A DNA stretch of 64,000 bases from Subsaxibacter sp. CAU 1640 (GCF_023156585.1 NZ_JALNMI010000001.1:991623-1055622), one strand, 5' to 3'; shown: positions 9,288 to 18,845, counted from the stretch's first letter. Notes: generated from the sequence alone by a model not told the origin. Numbers and translations: made by a program.

Positions 9288-9677
9288 TTAAAGCTTATTT
9301 TTCTCTTTTTTGAAGAAAAGAATCAATGCACTTGGATAGTTTTTTTTCACTGTTAATAGCGCTCTATCTGCCTCTAGTCTGCTCAAGAAATTTCCAACGT
9401 AAATTTTGTAGTTTGGCGTTTCATATTCCATCAAAATTGGCCAATCAGAATAAAGAGAGCTCGCTTTGCTTTTTGTGTTTTCGGCACCGCTTCTATCACC
9501 AGAATAGACGCGAATTTTATACAAGTCAATTGTCTTAATGTCTTTTTTATATTCCAGCAATTTATCAATATCCTTATTGGCATCTATAGACACTAATCCT
9601 GTCTGTGCTTGGGTTACAAAAGAAAAGGATGTGAAAATCAAGCAAATAAAAAGTGGTTTAAAAACAGATTTTTTCAT
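9288..9677 (-). CDS. Small secreted SPOR-domain protein
   Basis: 129 residues. An N-terminal signal peptide (MKKSVFKPLFICLIF...TQA, cleavage near 24) is followed by a single domain with YKIRVYSGDRSGAEN and PNYKIYVGNFLSRLEADRAL, matching the two halves of a SPOR repeat, which binds denuded peptidoglycan glycan strands. A TTG two codons upstream is possible, but ATG at 9677 is the natural start. Role in division or cell-wall remodelling is inferred from the domain. It stands alone between infB (convergent) and the act operon (divergent). Confidence 0.8.
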   Translation of the reverse strand: MKKSVFKPLFICLIFTSFSFVTQAQTGLVSIDANKDIDKLLEYKKDIKTIDLYKIRVYSGDRSGAENTKSKASSLYSDWPILMEYETPNYKIYVGNFLSRLEADRALLTVKKNYPSALILFFKKEKNKL

Positions 9678-9695
9678 AATCAAAATGATTTATTA

Positions 9696-9703
9696 CAAAA
9701 GTA
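9696..9703 (-). promoter_or_regulatory. -7 element of the SPOR gene promoter
   Basis: Reverse strand TACTTTTG, matching TAnnTTTG, 19 bp upstream of the ATG at 9677. No convincing TTG was seen at the -33 position. Confidence 0.45.
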
Positions 9704-9761
9704 AATTTATTAAACTTATTTTTGACTGAAATTATTATTTAGAATCTTTATAAATTAACAA

Positions 9762-9776
9762 TTAACAGTTCGCTAA
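9762..9776. promoter_or_regulatory. Inverted repeat TTAAC-N5-GCTAA upstream of act operon
   Basis: TTAACAGTTCGCTAA, 14 of 15 bases identical to the copy at 47804 upstream of the MacB-type efflux operon, including the spacer AGTTC. It ends 25 bp before the -7 element of the act promoter, a position suited to an activator. Function is inferred only. Confidence 0.4.
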
Positions 9777-9801
9777 CATTTCGCAAATGGACTTTAAGTA
9801 T

Positions 9802-9809
9802 TACTTTTG
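9802..9809 (+). promoter_or_regulatory. -7 element of the act-cox operon promoter
   Basis: TACTTTTG matches TAnnTTTG and lies 36 bp before the first ATG of actA. The -33 region (TTTCG around 9779) is weak, which would fit dependence on an activator bound at the nearby inverted repeat. Confidence 0.5.
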
Positions 9810-9845
9810 CGAGAGATTTTATAACTGTATTTTTTTTTCAAATTA

Positions 9846-11186
9846 ATGAAAAAATCGTACCAAAGTTTGAAAGATAATTCAACTAACAATATGCAACAGG
9901 TGATACTCCGTAAATTAACCTCGACGGTAGTTCGTTTAGGATTTATAATATTACTCACGTTTTCAACTTCACTTAAAGCCCAAGAAGGCGATCCCGCAAA
10001 AGGAAAATCGTTGTTTAATGCCAACTGTGCCGCATGTCACAAATTAGACGGTCCTATGACTGGTCCAGCGCTTCGTAATATTGAGCAGCGCTTGGCAGAC
10101 GAACAAGGCTTGGATAGAGCTTGGATTACCAACTGGATTCATAACAGTTCGGCAGTTATCAAATCAGGAGACGCTTACGCTAATAAAATTTTTAAGGAGA
10201 ATAATAATTCAATTATGACTCCTTTTCCAACGTTGACGGATCAAGATATTGCCGATATTTTGGCTTATACAGCTGAACCTCCTCCTGCTCCGCCTACTCC
10301 AGATGGACCAACTGAAGGAGGATCGACTTCTGGAGAAGACGCAACTTCAAACAAATTAATTCTTGGTGCTTTAGCATTATTGTTTGGCCTTTTAGCTGCT
10401 GCATTGATTTTAGTAAGACGCACTTTAAAACGTTTTGCAGATGCCAAAGGACTGGTTGTTCCGGAGGAAGAAAAAGGTATATCCGTTTGGAGAGCATTTG
10501 TTCAGAATCAATTCTTGGTTTTAGTTTCTGTGATCATTTTATTGTTAGCCAGTGCATATTTTGTATATGGTTATTTAATGCAAGTGGGTGTCGATCAGGG
10601 TTATGAGCCTGTTCAACCAATCCATTATTCACATAGAATCCATGCTGGCGATAACGGTATCGATTGTAAGTATTGTCACTCTTCAGCTAGAGTTAGCAAA
10701 CACTCTGGTATTCCATCCTTAAATGTGTGTATGAACTGTCATAAATCAATTTCAGAAGTAGCTCCAGAAACATTGGCTGAAGGAAAAGACTATGGGGTTG
10801 ACTATAATGCCGAAATTCAAAAATTATATACAGCAGTAGGCTGGAATCCTGCAGAGCAAAAATATTCAGGAGACGTACAGCCTGTTAAATGGATAAGAGT
10901 TCACAATCTTCCGGATTTTGCTTATTTCAATCATTCACAACACGTGAGTGTAGGTGGCATTGAGTGTCAAACCTGTCATGGTCCGGTTGAAGAAATGGAA
11001 ATAATGTATCAATTCTCACCATTGACAATGGGTTGGTGTATCAACTGCCACAGAGAAACCAATGTTAAGGTTGAAGACAATGAGTACTACACAAAAATAC
11101 ACGAACAATTATCTAAAAAGTATGGTGTAGACAAGCTAACTGTTGCTCAAATGGGTGGTTTGGAATGTGGTAAATGTCATTATTAA
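9846..11186 (+). CDS. actA: Alternative complex III subunit ActA, hexaheme cytochrome c
   Basis: 446 residues with six CxxCH heme c sites: C61AACH, then a C-terminal cluster at 274, 295, 374, 398 and 441. An export signal (about 25-45) precedes a monoheme class I cytochrome c domain (46-140). A Pro-rich linker, two membrane segments (about 169-190 and 221-245) and the pentaheme domain follow. In ACIII, ActA passes electrons from the FeS clusters of ActB toward cytochrome oxidase. The N-terminal monoheme domain could act as a tethered cytochrome c, as no free cytochrome c gene is present here. ATG at 9846 is used; an ATG 15 codons later (9891) is an equally plausible start. Confidence 0.92.
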   Translation: MKKSYQSLKDNSTNNMQQVILRKLTSTVVRLGFIILLTFSTSLKAQEGDPAKGKSLFNANCAACHKLDGPMTGPALRNIEQRLADEQGLDRAWITNWIHNSSAVIKSGDAYANKIFKENNNSIMTPFPTLTDQDIADILAYTAEPPPAPPTPDGPTEGGSTSGEDATSNKLILGALALLFGLLAAALILVRRTLKRFADAKGLVVPEEEKGISVWRAFVQNQFLVLVSVIILLLASAYFVYGYLMQVGVDQGYEPVQPIHYSHRIHAGDNGIDCKYCHSSARVSKHSGIPSLNVCMNCHKSISEVAPETLAEGKDYGVDYNAEIQKLYTAVGWNPAEQKYSGDVQPVKWIRVHNLPDFAYFNHSQHVSVGGIECQTCHGPVEEMEIMYQFSPLTMGWCINCHRETNVKVEDNEYYTKIHEQLSKKYGVDKLTVAQMGGLECGKCHY

Positions 11187-11260
11187 TAAATTGAAGATAC
11201 AGTTAAAGGCTTTGATGAAAACTTTCAGTCGATAACTAACAACTAATAACTATTAAAAAT

Positions 11261-14200
11261 ATGTCATCAAACAAGAAATACTGGAAAAGTGTTGAAGAGC
11301 TAAACGAAAACAGCTCTATTGTTGAGACGCTTAAACACAAAGAGTTTGTTTCAGAAATTCCAACCGATGAGTTTTTGGGCAATAAATCTGCTTTGGAGGG
11401 GTCTTCCACTACACGTCGTGATTTCTTAAAATATGTTGGTTTTAGTACAGCTGCCGCCTCTCTTGCTGCTTGTGAAGGACCTGTTATAAAATCTATTCCT
11501 TATGTAGTTCAACCTGAAAGCATCATTCCTGGTGTGGCAAATTATTATGCAACAACTATTGCAGATGGTTTTGATTTTGCAAGTGTTCTTGTTAAAACAC
11601 GCGAAGGACGCCCTATCAAGATTGAAAATAATGATATGGTCTCTTCTGGCGCTAATGCTCGAGTGCATGCGTCTGTATTGGGACTGTATGATAGTTTAAG
11701 GGTTAAAGGCCCAATGAAAGACGGAAAGAGAATTTCTTGGAGTACTTTCGACGCAGAAACCAATCAAAAATTAACTGATCTTAAAGTTGCTGGAAAAGAG
11801 ATTGTTTTGTTAACTCAAACTTTTGCTAGTCCATCCACCGCAAAATTGATTGCCTCATTTAAAGAAAAATACGGAAACGTACGTCATGTGATCTATGATG
11901 CGATTTCTGAATCCGCTGCTTTGGATGCTTATCAGGCAAAATATGGTGAGCGTGCTTTGGCGAATTACGATTTCTCCAAAGCCGCTACAATTGTCTCTGT
12001 CGGCGCTGACTTTTTGGGAGATTGGCAAGGTGGTGGTTTCGATTCAGGCTATGCGCAAGGGCGTATTCCAAAAAATGGGAAAATGTCTCGCCACATCCAG
12101 ATTGAGGCAAACATGTCTTTGTCAGGAGCAAACGCCGATAAACGAATTCCTGCAACACCTAGTCAACAAAAGAAAGCTTTAGCAAAATTATATAGTTATA
12201 TTACAGGTCAAGGTGTTTCCGCAGAATTGCCTGCACAGCTAGATGAAGCCGTTCAAAAAGCAGCTTCTGAACTTAAGAAGGCGGGGAGTAATGGCGTTTT
12301 AGTGACGGGTCTGAATGATGTAAATGCACAAGCCATTGCGTTGGAAATTAATGCCGCTTTGGGTAGCAAGGCATTTGATCCTAAAACACCAATCACTACA
12401 AGACAGGGTAATGATAAAGCAGTTGCTGCCCTCGTTTCAGATATGAAAGCTGGAAAAGTTGGTGCTATTATCATGTTTGGAGTTAACCCTTTATATACAT
12501 TGCCAAACGCTTCAGATTTTGCTGAAGGTTTGAAAAACTCATCGCTAGAATTATCCATCGCATTCTCCATGAAAGAGGATGAAACAAGTTCTGCAGTACA
12601 ATATATAGCTGCGACACCTCACTATTTAGAATCTTGGGGAGATGTTGAGCTTAAAAAAGGTCATTTCGCCTTAACACAACCTACCATTCGTCCTTTATTT
12701 GATACAAGACAGTTTCAAGATGCATTGTTGAAATGGACAGGAAATGGCGATAATACCTATCATGATTTTATTAAGGAAACTTGGAACGCAAGTGTTTTAG
12801 GAGGAAGTTCATTCAACCAAGCACTTCATGATGGTGTGTTTAAAGCAGGAGGTCTGTCTGTAGCTTCATTGTTAGGAGAGGAAATGTCTTCAACAAATGC
12901 TGAATCTACAGAAAATGCTTCAGAAAATGTTTCAGCAACTTCGGTTTCGGTTGGAAGTGCTGCAAGAGCATTGGCTTCTACAAGTTCTGAAGGATTGGAA
13001 CTAACACTGTATTCAAAAGTAGGAATGGGTGATGGTCAACAGGCTAACAATCCATGGTTGCAAGAGTTTCCCGATCCAATTACGCGTGTGTCTTGGGACA
13101 ACTATCTAACTGTTTCCAAAGCGGATGCTGAAAAATTAGGTATCAAAAATTGGCATGTTGCCGATGGTGGCTTAAACAGTAGTATAGTAGAATTGACAAT
13201 CAACGGTGTCAAAGAAACACTACCAGTAATTATTCAACCAGGACAGGCTGTTGGATCTATTGGGTTGTCATTTGGATATGGTCGTAAAAAAGGTTTGAAG
13301 GAAGAAATGCAAACCGGAAAAAGCGGCTACAAATTTTATAAAGATTTTAATGCAACGCAAACTGGAGCGGCTTTGAAAGTGGTTTCAGGAGAACATGAAT
13401 TTGCCTGCGTGCAATTACACAATACCTTAATGGGTCGTGGTGATATTATAAGAGAAACTACTCTTGAAATTTTCAACACAAAAGATAGAAGTTATTGGAA
13501 TGCAGTTCCTATGGTGTCTTTGAATCATATCGAAACACCAGTAACCTCACCAGATGTTGATTTATGGGATGAATTCGATCGTTCCATCGGTCATCATTTT
13601 AATCTTTCAATTGATTTAAATGCTTGTACAGGTTGTGGTGCTTGTGTCATTGCTTGTCATTCCGAAAACAATGTTCCTGTAGTGGGTAAAGAAGAGGTAA
13701 GACGTAGTAGAGATATGCATTGGTTACGTATTGACAGATATTATTCTTCTGAAGATACTTTTGAGCAGGATAACGAGAAAAAAGATAATTTCTCTGGGCT
13801 ATTCGGTGATAATGGATCACTTGGAGGATTCAATGAAATGGAATCTGCCGCAATGGATAATCCACAAGTAGCGTTTCAACCTGTGATGTGTCAGCACTGT
13901 AATCATGCGCCCTGTGAAACTGTTTGTCCTGTGGCTGCAACTTCTCACGGTCGTCAAGGTCAAAACCATATGGCTTATAACCGATGTGTTGGTACCCGTT
14001 ATTGCGCCAACAACTGTCCTTACAAAGTACGTCGTTTCAACTGGTTCTTGTACAACAAAAATGATGAGTTTGATTACTTCATGAATGATGATTTAGGCCG
14101 TATGGTATTGAATCCTGATGTAGTAGTTCGTTCTCGTGGTGTGATGGAGAAATGTTCTATGTGTATCCAAAAAACTCAAAAGACGATATTGGATGCAAAG

Positions 14201-14413
14201 CGTGATGGACGCGAAATCAAAGATGGTGAGTTTCAAACCGCATGTTCTGCAGCTTGTGGAAGTGGTGCCATGGTTTTCGGTGATATCAATGATAAAGAAA
14301 GTAAAGTTGCAAAACTTAAAGAAGATAATCGTATGTATCACTTGTTGGAAAGTGTTGGTACAAAACCAAACGTCCAGTATCATGTGAAAGTGAGAAATAC
14401 AACTGAAGCTTAA
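11261..14413 (+). CDS. actB: Alternative complex III subunit ActB, molybdopterin-like/FeS fusion
   Basis: 1050 residues. The N-terminus has a Tat-like motif TRRDFLKYVG (51-60) running into a lipobox ending at C71, the 'TAT-variant' signal of this family. Residues about 80-730 form a molybdopterin oxidoreductase-like domain, which in characterised ACIII holds no cofactor. The C-terminal ferredoxin-type domain carries cysteine clusters starting at C789 (CTGCGACVIAC), C877 (CQHC), C909 and C965 (CSMC), for four Fe-S clusters. It relays electrons from quinol to ActA on the periplasmic side. A Ser/Ala/Glu-rich patch near 545-575 is probably a linker loop. Confidence 0.95.
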   Translation: MSSNKKYWKSVEELNENSSIVETLKHKEFVSEIPTDEFLGNKSALEGSSTTRRDFLKYVGFSTAAASLAACEGPVIKSIPYVVQPESIIPGVANYYATTIADGFDFASVLVKTREGRPIKIENNDMVSSGANARVHASVLGLYDSLRVKGPMKDGKRISWSTFDAETNQKLTDLKVAGKEIVLLTQTFASPSTAKLIASFKEKYGNVRHVIYDAISESAALDAYQAKYGERALANYDFSKAATIVSVGADFLGDWQGGGFDSGYAQGRIPKNGKMSRHIQIEANMSLSGANADKRIPATPSQQKKALAKLYSYITGQGVSAELPAQLDEAVQKAASELKKAGSNGVLVTGLNDVNAQAIALEINAALGSKAFDPKTPITTRQGNDKAVAALVSDMKAGKVGAIIMFGVNPLYTLPNASDFAEGLKNSSLELSIAFSMKEDETSSAVQYIAATPHYLESWGDVELKKGHFALTQPTIRPLFDTRQFQDALLKWTGNGDNTYHDFIKETWNASVLGGSSFNQALHDGVFKAGGLSVASLLGEEMSSTNAESTENASENVSATSVSVGSAARALASTSSEGLELTLYSKVGMGDGQQANNPWLQEFPDPITRVSWDNYLTVSKADAEKLGIKNWHVADGGLNSSIVELTINGVKETLPVIIQPGQAVGSIGLSFGYGRKKGLKEEMQTGKSGYKFYKDFNATQTGAALKVVSGEHEFACVQLHNTLMGRGDIIRETTLEIFNTKDRSYWNAVPMVSLNHIETPVTSPDVDLWDEFDRSIGHHFNLSIDLNACTGCGACVIACHSENNVPVVGKEEVRRSRDMHWLRIDRYYSSEDTFEQDNEKKDNFSGLFGDNGSLGGFNEMESAAMDNPQVAFQPVMCQHCNHAPCETVCPVAATSHGRQGQNHMAYNRCVGTRYCANNCPYKVRRFNWFLYNKNDEFDYFMNDDLGRMVLNPDVVVRSRGVMEKCSMCIQKTQKTILDAKRDGREIKDGEFQTACSAACGSGAMVFGDINDKESKVAKLKEDNRMYHLLESVGTKPNVQYHVKVRNTTEA

Positions 14414-14439
14414 ATTAATTTAGAAACTATAAACGAATT

Positions 14440-16188
14440 ATGGCGTCTCATTACGAAGCACCTATTAGAAGACCTTTAGTTACAGGTGAAAAATCATACC
14501 ACGATGTCAGTGTGGATGTTGCAAGACCTGTAGAAGGAAAAGCCAATAAAGCATGGTGGATAGTATTTTCTATATCACTAGTTGCCTTCCTTTGGGGAAT
14601 TGGATGTATCATTTATACCATTTCTACAGGAATTGGAGTTTGGGGTCTAAACAAAACTGTTGGTTGGGCTTGGGATATTACCAACTTCGTTTGGTGGGTA
14701 GGTATCGGTCATGCGGGAACCTTGATTTCAGCGGTACTTTTACTATTCCGTCAAAAATGGAGAATGGCAATTAACCGTTCTGCGGAAGCGATGACTATCT
14801 TTTCAGTTGTTCAAGCTGGATTGTTCCCAATCATTCACATGGGTCGTCCTTGGTTAGGATATTGGGTACTGCCTATTCCTAATCAATTTGGTTCTCTTTG
14901 GGTGAATTTCAACTCACCATTACTTTGGGACGTGTTCGCGATTTCAACATATCTTTCAGTATCATTGGTATTCTGGTGGACAGGTTTGTTGCCAGATTTC
15001 GCTATGATTCGAGACAGAGCGGTTAAACCTTTTCAAAAGAAAATATACTCTCTATTGAGTTTTGGATGGTCTGGAAGGGCAAAAGATTGGCAACGTTTTG
15101 AAGAAGTATCATTAGTTCTTGCAGGTTTGGCTACACCACTTGTACTTTCGGTTCACACGATTGTATCATTTGACTTTGCCACTTCGGTAATACCTGGTTG
15201 GCATACCACTATTTTCCCTCCATACTTCGTTGCTGGAGCGATTTTCTCTGGATTCGCTATGGTGAACACTCTATTAATTATCATGCGTAAAGTATGCAAT
15301 CTAGAAGATTACATTACTGTACAACATATCGAATTGATGAACATCGTCATCATGATTACTGGTTCAATTGTTGGTGTAGCTTACATCACAGAGCTATTCA
15401 TCGCTTGGTATTCTGGAGTGGAGTATGAGCAGTATGCTTTCTTGAATAGAGCTACAGGCCCTTACGCTTGGGCTTATTGGATGATGATGTCTTGTAACGT
15501 ATTCTCTCCACAGTTTATGTGGTTCAAAAAATTGCGTACAAGTATCATGTTCTCATTCTTTATCTCAATTGTCGTAAACGTGGGGATGTGGTTTGAGCGT
15601 TTTGTAATTATCGTGACCTCATTGCACAGAGACTATCTACCATCTTCTTGGACAATGTTCTCGCCAACATTTGTGGATATTGGAATCTTCATAGGAACCA
15701 TTGGATTCTTCTTTGTATTATTCTTGTTGTACTCACGTACATTCCCTGTGATAGCACAAGCGGAGGTGAAAACTATTCTGAAGTCATCAGGTGAGCGTTA
15801 CAAAAAAATTAGAGAGCGAGGCGATAGTTTGGTTGGAACTGGTTCAGACGAGCGTACTCATAAAGTCGTTCCGCATTCTGGAACTCCAAGAGTCAAGGAA
15901 GATTCAACTGCCAAACCGCATGATCCTGAAGCAATCAACAAATTATTGGGAGGATTAGGAACTTTTGATCCTGCAACACAAACCAAAGATGATTTGAAAA
16001 AAATCAATGGTGTTGGACCTAAAATGGAAGAAGTCTTGAACGGTATCGGAATTTACTCTTACTTACAAGTAAGTAAAATGACTAAAAGAGAATATGACTT
16101 GTTGGACGAAATCACGGCATCTTTCCCTGGAAGGGCAGAGCGTGATGATTGGGCTGGACAGGCTAAATTATTAATAAACAACAAATAA
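14440..16188 (+). CDS. actC: Alternative complex III subunit ActC (NrfD-like) with C-terminal HhH domain
   Basis: 582 residues. Residues 40-445 contain about ten membrane helices of the NrfD/PsrC family (HMGRPW near 132 and other conserved polar residues), which form one of the two quinol-oxidising or proton-pathway membrane subunits. After a charged linker, residues about 500-582 form a soluble tail with DLKKINGVGPKMEEVLNGIG (from 518), a helix-hairpin-helix type motif. The tail adds about 120 residues and would face the cytoplasm. The frame is continuous, so this is a real fusion. It lies between actB and actD with short gaps. Confidence 0.93.
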   Translation: MASHYEAPIRRPLVTGEKSYHDVSVDVARPVEGKANKAWWIVFSISLVAFLWGIGCIIYTISTGIGVWGLNKTVGWAWDITNFVWWVGIGHAGTLISAVLLLFRQKWRMAINRSAEAMTIFSVVQAGLFPIIHMGRPWLGYWVLPIPNQFGSLWVNFNSPLLWDVFAISTYLSVSLVFWWTGLLPDFAMIRDRAVKPFQKKIYSLLSFGWSGRAKDWQRFEEVSLVLAGLATPLVLSVHTIVSFDFATSVIPGWHTTIFPPYFVAGAIFSGFAMVNTLLIIMRKVCNLEDYITVQHIELMNIVIMITGSIVGVAYITELFIAWYSGVEYEQYAFLNRATGPYAWAYWMMMSCNVFSPQFMWFKKLRTSIMFSFFISIVVNVGMWFERFVIIVTSLHRDYLPSSWTMFSPTFVDIGIFIGTIGFFFVLFLLYSRTFPVIAQAEVKTILKSSGERYKKIRERGDSLVGTGSDERTHKVVPHSGTPRVKEDSTAKPHDPEAINKLLGGLGTFDPATQTKDDLKKINGVGPKMEEVLNGIGIYSYLQVSKMTKREYDLLDEITASFPGRAERDDWAGQAKLLINNK

Positions 16189-16192
16189 TAGT

Positions 16193-16726
16193 ATGGAAGA
16201 TTCTTCAAAAGTTATTCACGCTATTTATACAGATGATGACGTTTTAATGGCTGCAGTCAAAAAAGTGAAGGCAGAGCGTTATCATATAGAAGAAATATAT
16301 ACACCTTTCCCTGTTCACGGTTTAGATAAAGCAATGGGATTGGCACCTACACGTATTGCAATCGCCTCCTTCTTATATGGATGTGTTGGTCTGACTGTGG
16401 CTATTGTTATGATGAATTTCATTATGATTAAAGATTGGCCACAAAACATAGGTGGTAAACCTAGTTTTAGTTACATCGAAAATATGCCTGCGTTTGTACC
16501 AATCATGTTTGAGCTTACGGTATTTTTTGCTGCGCACTTGATGGTGATTACTTTTTATTTAAGAAGTAAAATGTGGCCTTTCAAAAAAGCTGAAAACCCT
16601 GACGTCAGAACTACTGACGATCACTTCTTGATGGAAATTGCTGCAGCACACAATGTAGACGAACAGTTTGATATATTGAGAAATACAGGTGCAGTTGAAA
16701 TCACATTAATTGATAAAGCACATTAA
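16193..16726 (+). CDS. actD: Alternative complex III subunit ActD (DUF3341)
   Basis: 177 residues. The DUF3341 family signature is seen in YTPFPVHGLDKAMGL (about 38-52), followed by two membrane helices (about 60-85 and 100-125) and a cytoplasmic tail. ActD is a small structural membrane subunit that contacts ActC in known ACIII. It starts four bases after actC, and its final codons lie directly before the actE start. Length is normal for the family. Confidence 0.93.
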   Translation: MEDSSKVIHAIYTDDDVLMAAVKKVKAERYHIEEIYTPFPVHGLDKAMGLAPTRIAIASFLYGCVGLTVAIVMMNFIMIKDWPQNIGGKPSFSYIENMPAFVPIMFELTVFFAAHLMVITFYLRSKMWPFKKAENPDVRTTDDHFLMEIAAAHNVDEQFDILRNTGAVEITLIDKAH

Positions 16727-16733
16727 TATAGAT

Positions 16734-17315
16734 ATGAAGAGCTTATTTAAAATAACATTGTTGATGGTTGTATTGATCTCTTTTGCATCATGTAAAAAGG
16801 ACTCAAGACCAAATTATCAATTTATGCCGAACATGTATGAGCCTGTTGGTTATGAAGCTTACAGTGAGGTTGATTTTCTTCCTAATAATATGGAAGCTAA
16901 ATTACCTGCTGAAGGTTCCATTGCAAGAGGTCATGATTTATATGAAATAGACAACACTAATGAAGGATATGAATTGGCCAAAGCTACTCTAACAAGCCCC
17001 TTGGATTCGACACAAATTGATGAAGTTAGAGCTGGTCAATTATACGGAATCTATTGTGGTATTTGTCATGGTAACAAAGGAGACGGTCAAGGCAATTTGG
17101 TCAAAAGAGAAAAAATATTGGGTGTTCCTGCTTATAATGATGCTGGAAGAACTTTGACACCTGGTAGCATTTATCATGTGATTTATTACGGTAGAAATGC
17201 TATGGGTTCTTATGCAAACCAATTGAACGAAGAAGAAAGATGGCAAGTTGTGAACTATGTCATGAAGTTAAAATCAGAATTAGGTGGAAGTCAGACTGTT
17301 AAAGATTCAATTTAG
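16734..17315 (+). CDS. actE: Alternative complex III subunit ActE, monoheme lipoprotein cytochrome c
   Basis: 193 residues from ATG at 16734 (an upstream in-frame start at 16710 would overlap actD and spoil the signal peptide). The signal peptide ends in a lipobox, LISFASC, so the mature protein is lipid-anchored. A single heme site CGICH lies near residue 110, with a distal Met probably in GRNAMGSYANQL. In known ACIII, ActE sits on the periplasmic face. Spacing within the operon is only a few bases on either side. Confidence 0.92.
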   Translation: MKSLFKITLLMVVLISFASCKKDSRPNYQFMPNMYEPVGYEAYSEVDFLPNNMEAKLPAEGSIARGHDLYEIDNTNEGYELAKATLTSPLDSTQIDEVRAGQLYGIYCGICHGNKGDGQGNLVKREKILGVPAYNDAGRTLTPGSIYHVIYYGRNAMGSYANQLNEEERWQVVNYVMKLKSELGGSQTVKDSI

Positions 17316-17317
17316 AT

Positions 17318-18817
17318 ATGTATACAATTTCAAATAGATTAAAGATATTTTCGATTATCCTTATTGTATTGGGAGCTTTAGGTGTGGCGGTTGGATTTAT
17401 GACATCTCACAAAACACTTGATGAAGTTAAGACGATGCTTGCTGAAGAACATTCAGCACATGGTGGAGGTCATGGAGTAGCTTCAGAATCTCATGATGTT
17501 ACTTCAATGGATCATAATGAAACCACTCATGAAGCTGAAGAAACTAACCATTCAGAAAGCGCACATACTGAAGGTACCGAAGAGAGTGCTATGCATACGG
17601 ACGCAATGAGTTCTACATCAGAAGAACACGCGGATGATGATGCTCATAATGCTTCAGGTGAAGAACATAGCAATCTAGAACACAGCGAAGCTGGCCACGA
17701 TGAGCATGCGGCGCATGTGCAGGAGCAAATGGCAAAAAGGCCTTGGTCTGCACTATATGTTGCAGCATTTTTCTTCATGATGATTGCTTTAGGTGCATTA
17801 GCATTTTATGCAATTCAAATTGCAGCACAAGCAGGATGGTCACCATTATTATTTAGAATAATGGAAGGAATCACGGCATATTTATTACCAGGTGCCATTA
17901 TTGTAGTGGCTATCGCATTGGGTTCTCATTTTATAGGTCATCACAATGAAATTTTCATTTGGATGAACGAAGATGTTGTAAAAGATGATAAATTAATTCA
18001 AGGAAAGTCTGGTTGGTTAAATATCACAGGATTTACAATTAGAGCCATCATCTTTATTGGTGGATGGTGTCTATATCGTCATTTTGCTCGTAAATTTTCC
18101 ATTGCACAAGACAATGCCGAAGAAGGGGATAACAGAAACTTCAAAAAAGCATTTCGTATTTCTGCAGGATTTTTAGTATTCTACATCTATACAGAATCAA
18201 TGATGGCTTGGGATTGGATCATGAGTGTAGATCCACACTGGTTCAGTACCTTGTTTGGCTGGTATGTGTTTGCAAGTATGGTAGTAAGTGCTGTAACTGT
18301 GATTGCTATGACAACTATGTATTTGAAAGGTAAAGGTGTTTTACCGCAGGTTAACGACAGTCATATACATGATTTGGCCAAATTCATGTTTGGATTCAGT
18401 ATTTTTTGGACGTATTTATGGTTCTCTCAATTTATGTTGATTTGGTATTCAAATATTCCAGAAGAGGTAACATATTTCGTCACACGTATCAATGATTACA
18501 AATTGCCATTTTTCGGAATGTTAGTTATGAATTTCATTTTTCCATTATTAATGTTAATGAATAGCGATTACAAACGAATTAATTGGTTTGTCATTATGGC
18601 TGGTATTGTGATTTTGTTTGGACATTATATTGATATTTTCAACATGATCATGCCTGCAACCGTTGGGGATAGATGGTTTATAGGCATCCCGGAAATTGGT
18701 TCAATTTTATTATTTGGTGGATTATTCTTGCTAGTAGTATTCACTGCCTTGACAAAAGCTCCGTTAGTTGCGAAAAGAAATCCATTCATTCACGAAAGTG
18801 AACATTTCCATTATTAA
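17318..18817 (+). CDS. actF: Alternative complex III subunit ActF with His-rich insert
   Basis: 499 residues. One membrane helix (about 10-28) is followed by a low-complexity segment (43-136) rich in His, Glu, Asp, Ser and Ala, with 16 histidines in about 95 residues. About nine further helices of the NrfD-like fold fill residues 143-490. ActF is the second NrfD-related membrane subunit of ACIII and is implicated in proton translocation. The His/acidic segment is not part of the core fold; it resembles metal-binding or pH-sensing disordered linkers. It starts three bases after the actE stop. Confidence 0.92.
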   Translation: MYTISNRLKIFSIILIVLGALGVAVGFMTSHKTLDEVKTMLAEEHSAHGGGHGVASESHDVTSMDHNETTHEAEETNHSESAHTEGTEESAMHTDAMSSTSEEHADDDAHNASGEEHSNLEHSEAGHDEHAAHVQEQMAKRPWSALYVAAFFFMMIALGALAFYAIQIAAQAGWSPLLFRIMEGITAYLLPGAIIVVAIALGSHFIGHHNEIFIWMNEDVVKDDKLIQGKSGWLNITGFTIRAIIFIGGWCLYRHFARKFSIAQDNAEEGDNRNFKKAFRISAGFLVFYIYTESMMAWDWIMSVDPHWFSTLFGWYVFASMVVSAVTVIAMTTMYLKGKGVLPQVNDSHIHDLAKFMFGFSIFWTYLWFSQFMLIWYSNIPEEVTYFVTRINDYKLPFFGMLVMNFIFPLLMLMNSDYKRINWFVIMAGIVILFGHYIDIFNMIMPATVGDRWFIGIPEIGSILLFGGLFLLVVFTALTKAPLVAKRNPFIHESEHFHY

Positions 18818-18845
18818 TAACAATATTTAAAGAAGAGAAACGACA

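Noticed and set aside
11480..13440. ActB as an active molybdenum enzyme
   Set aside because: The gene belongs to the ACIII locus, where the molybdopterin-like domain is known to hold no cofactor, and no Mo-ligand Cys or Ser motif of DMSO reductase type was recognised.
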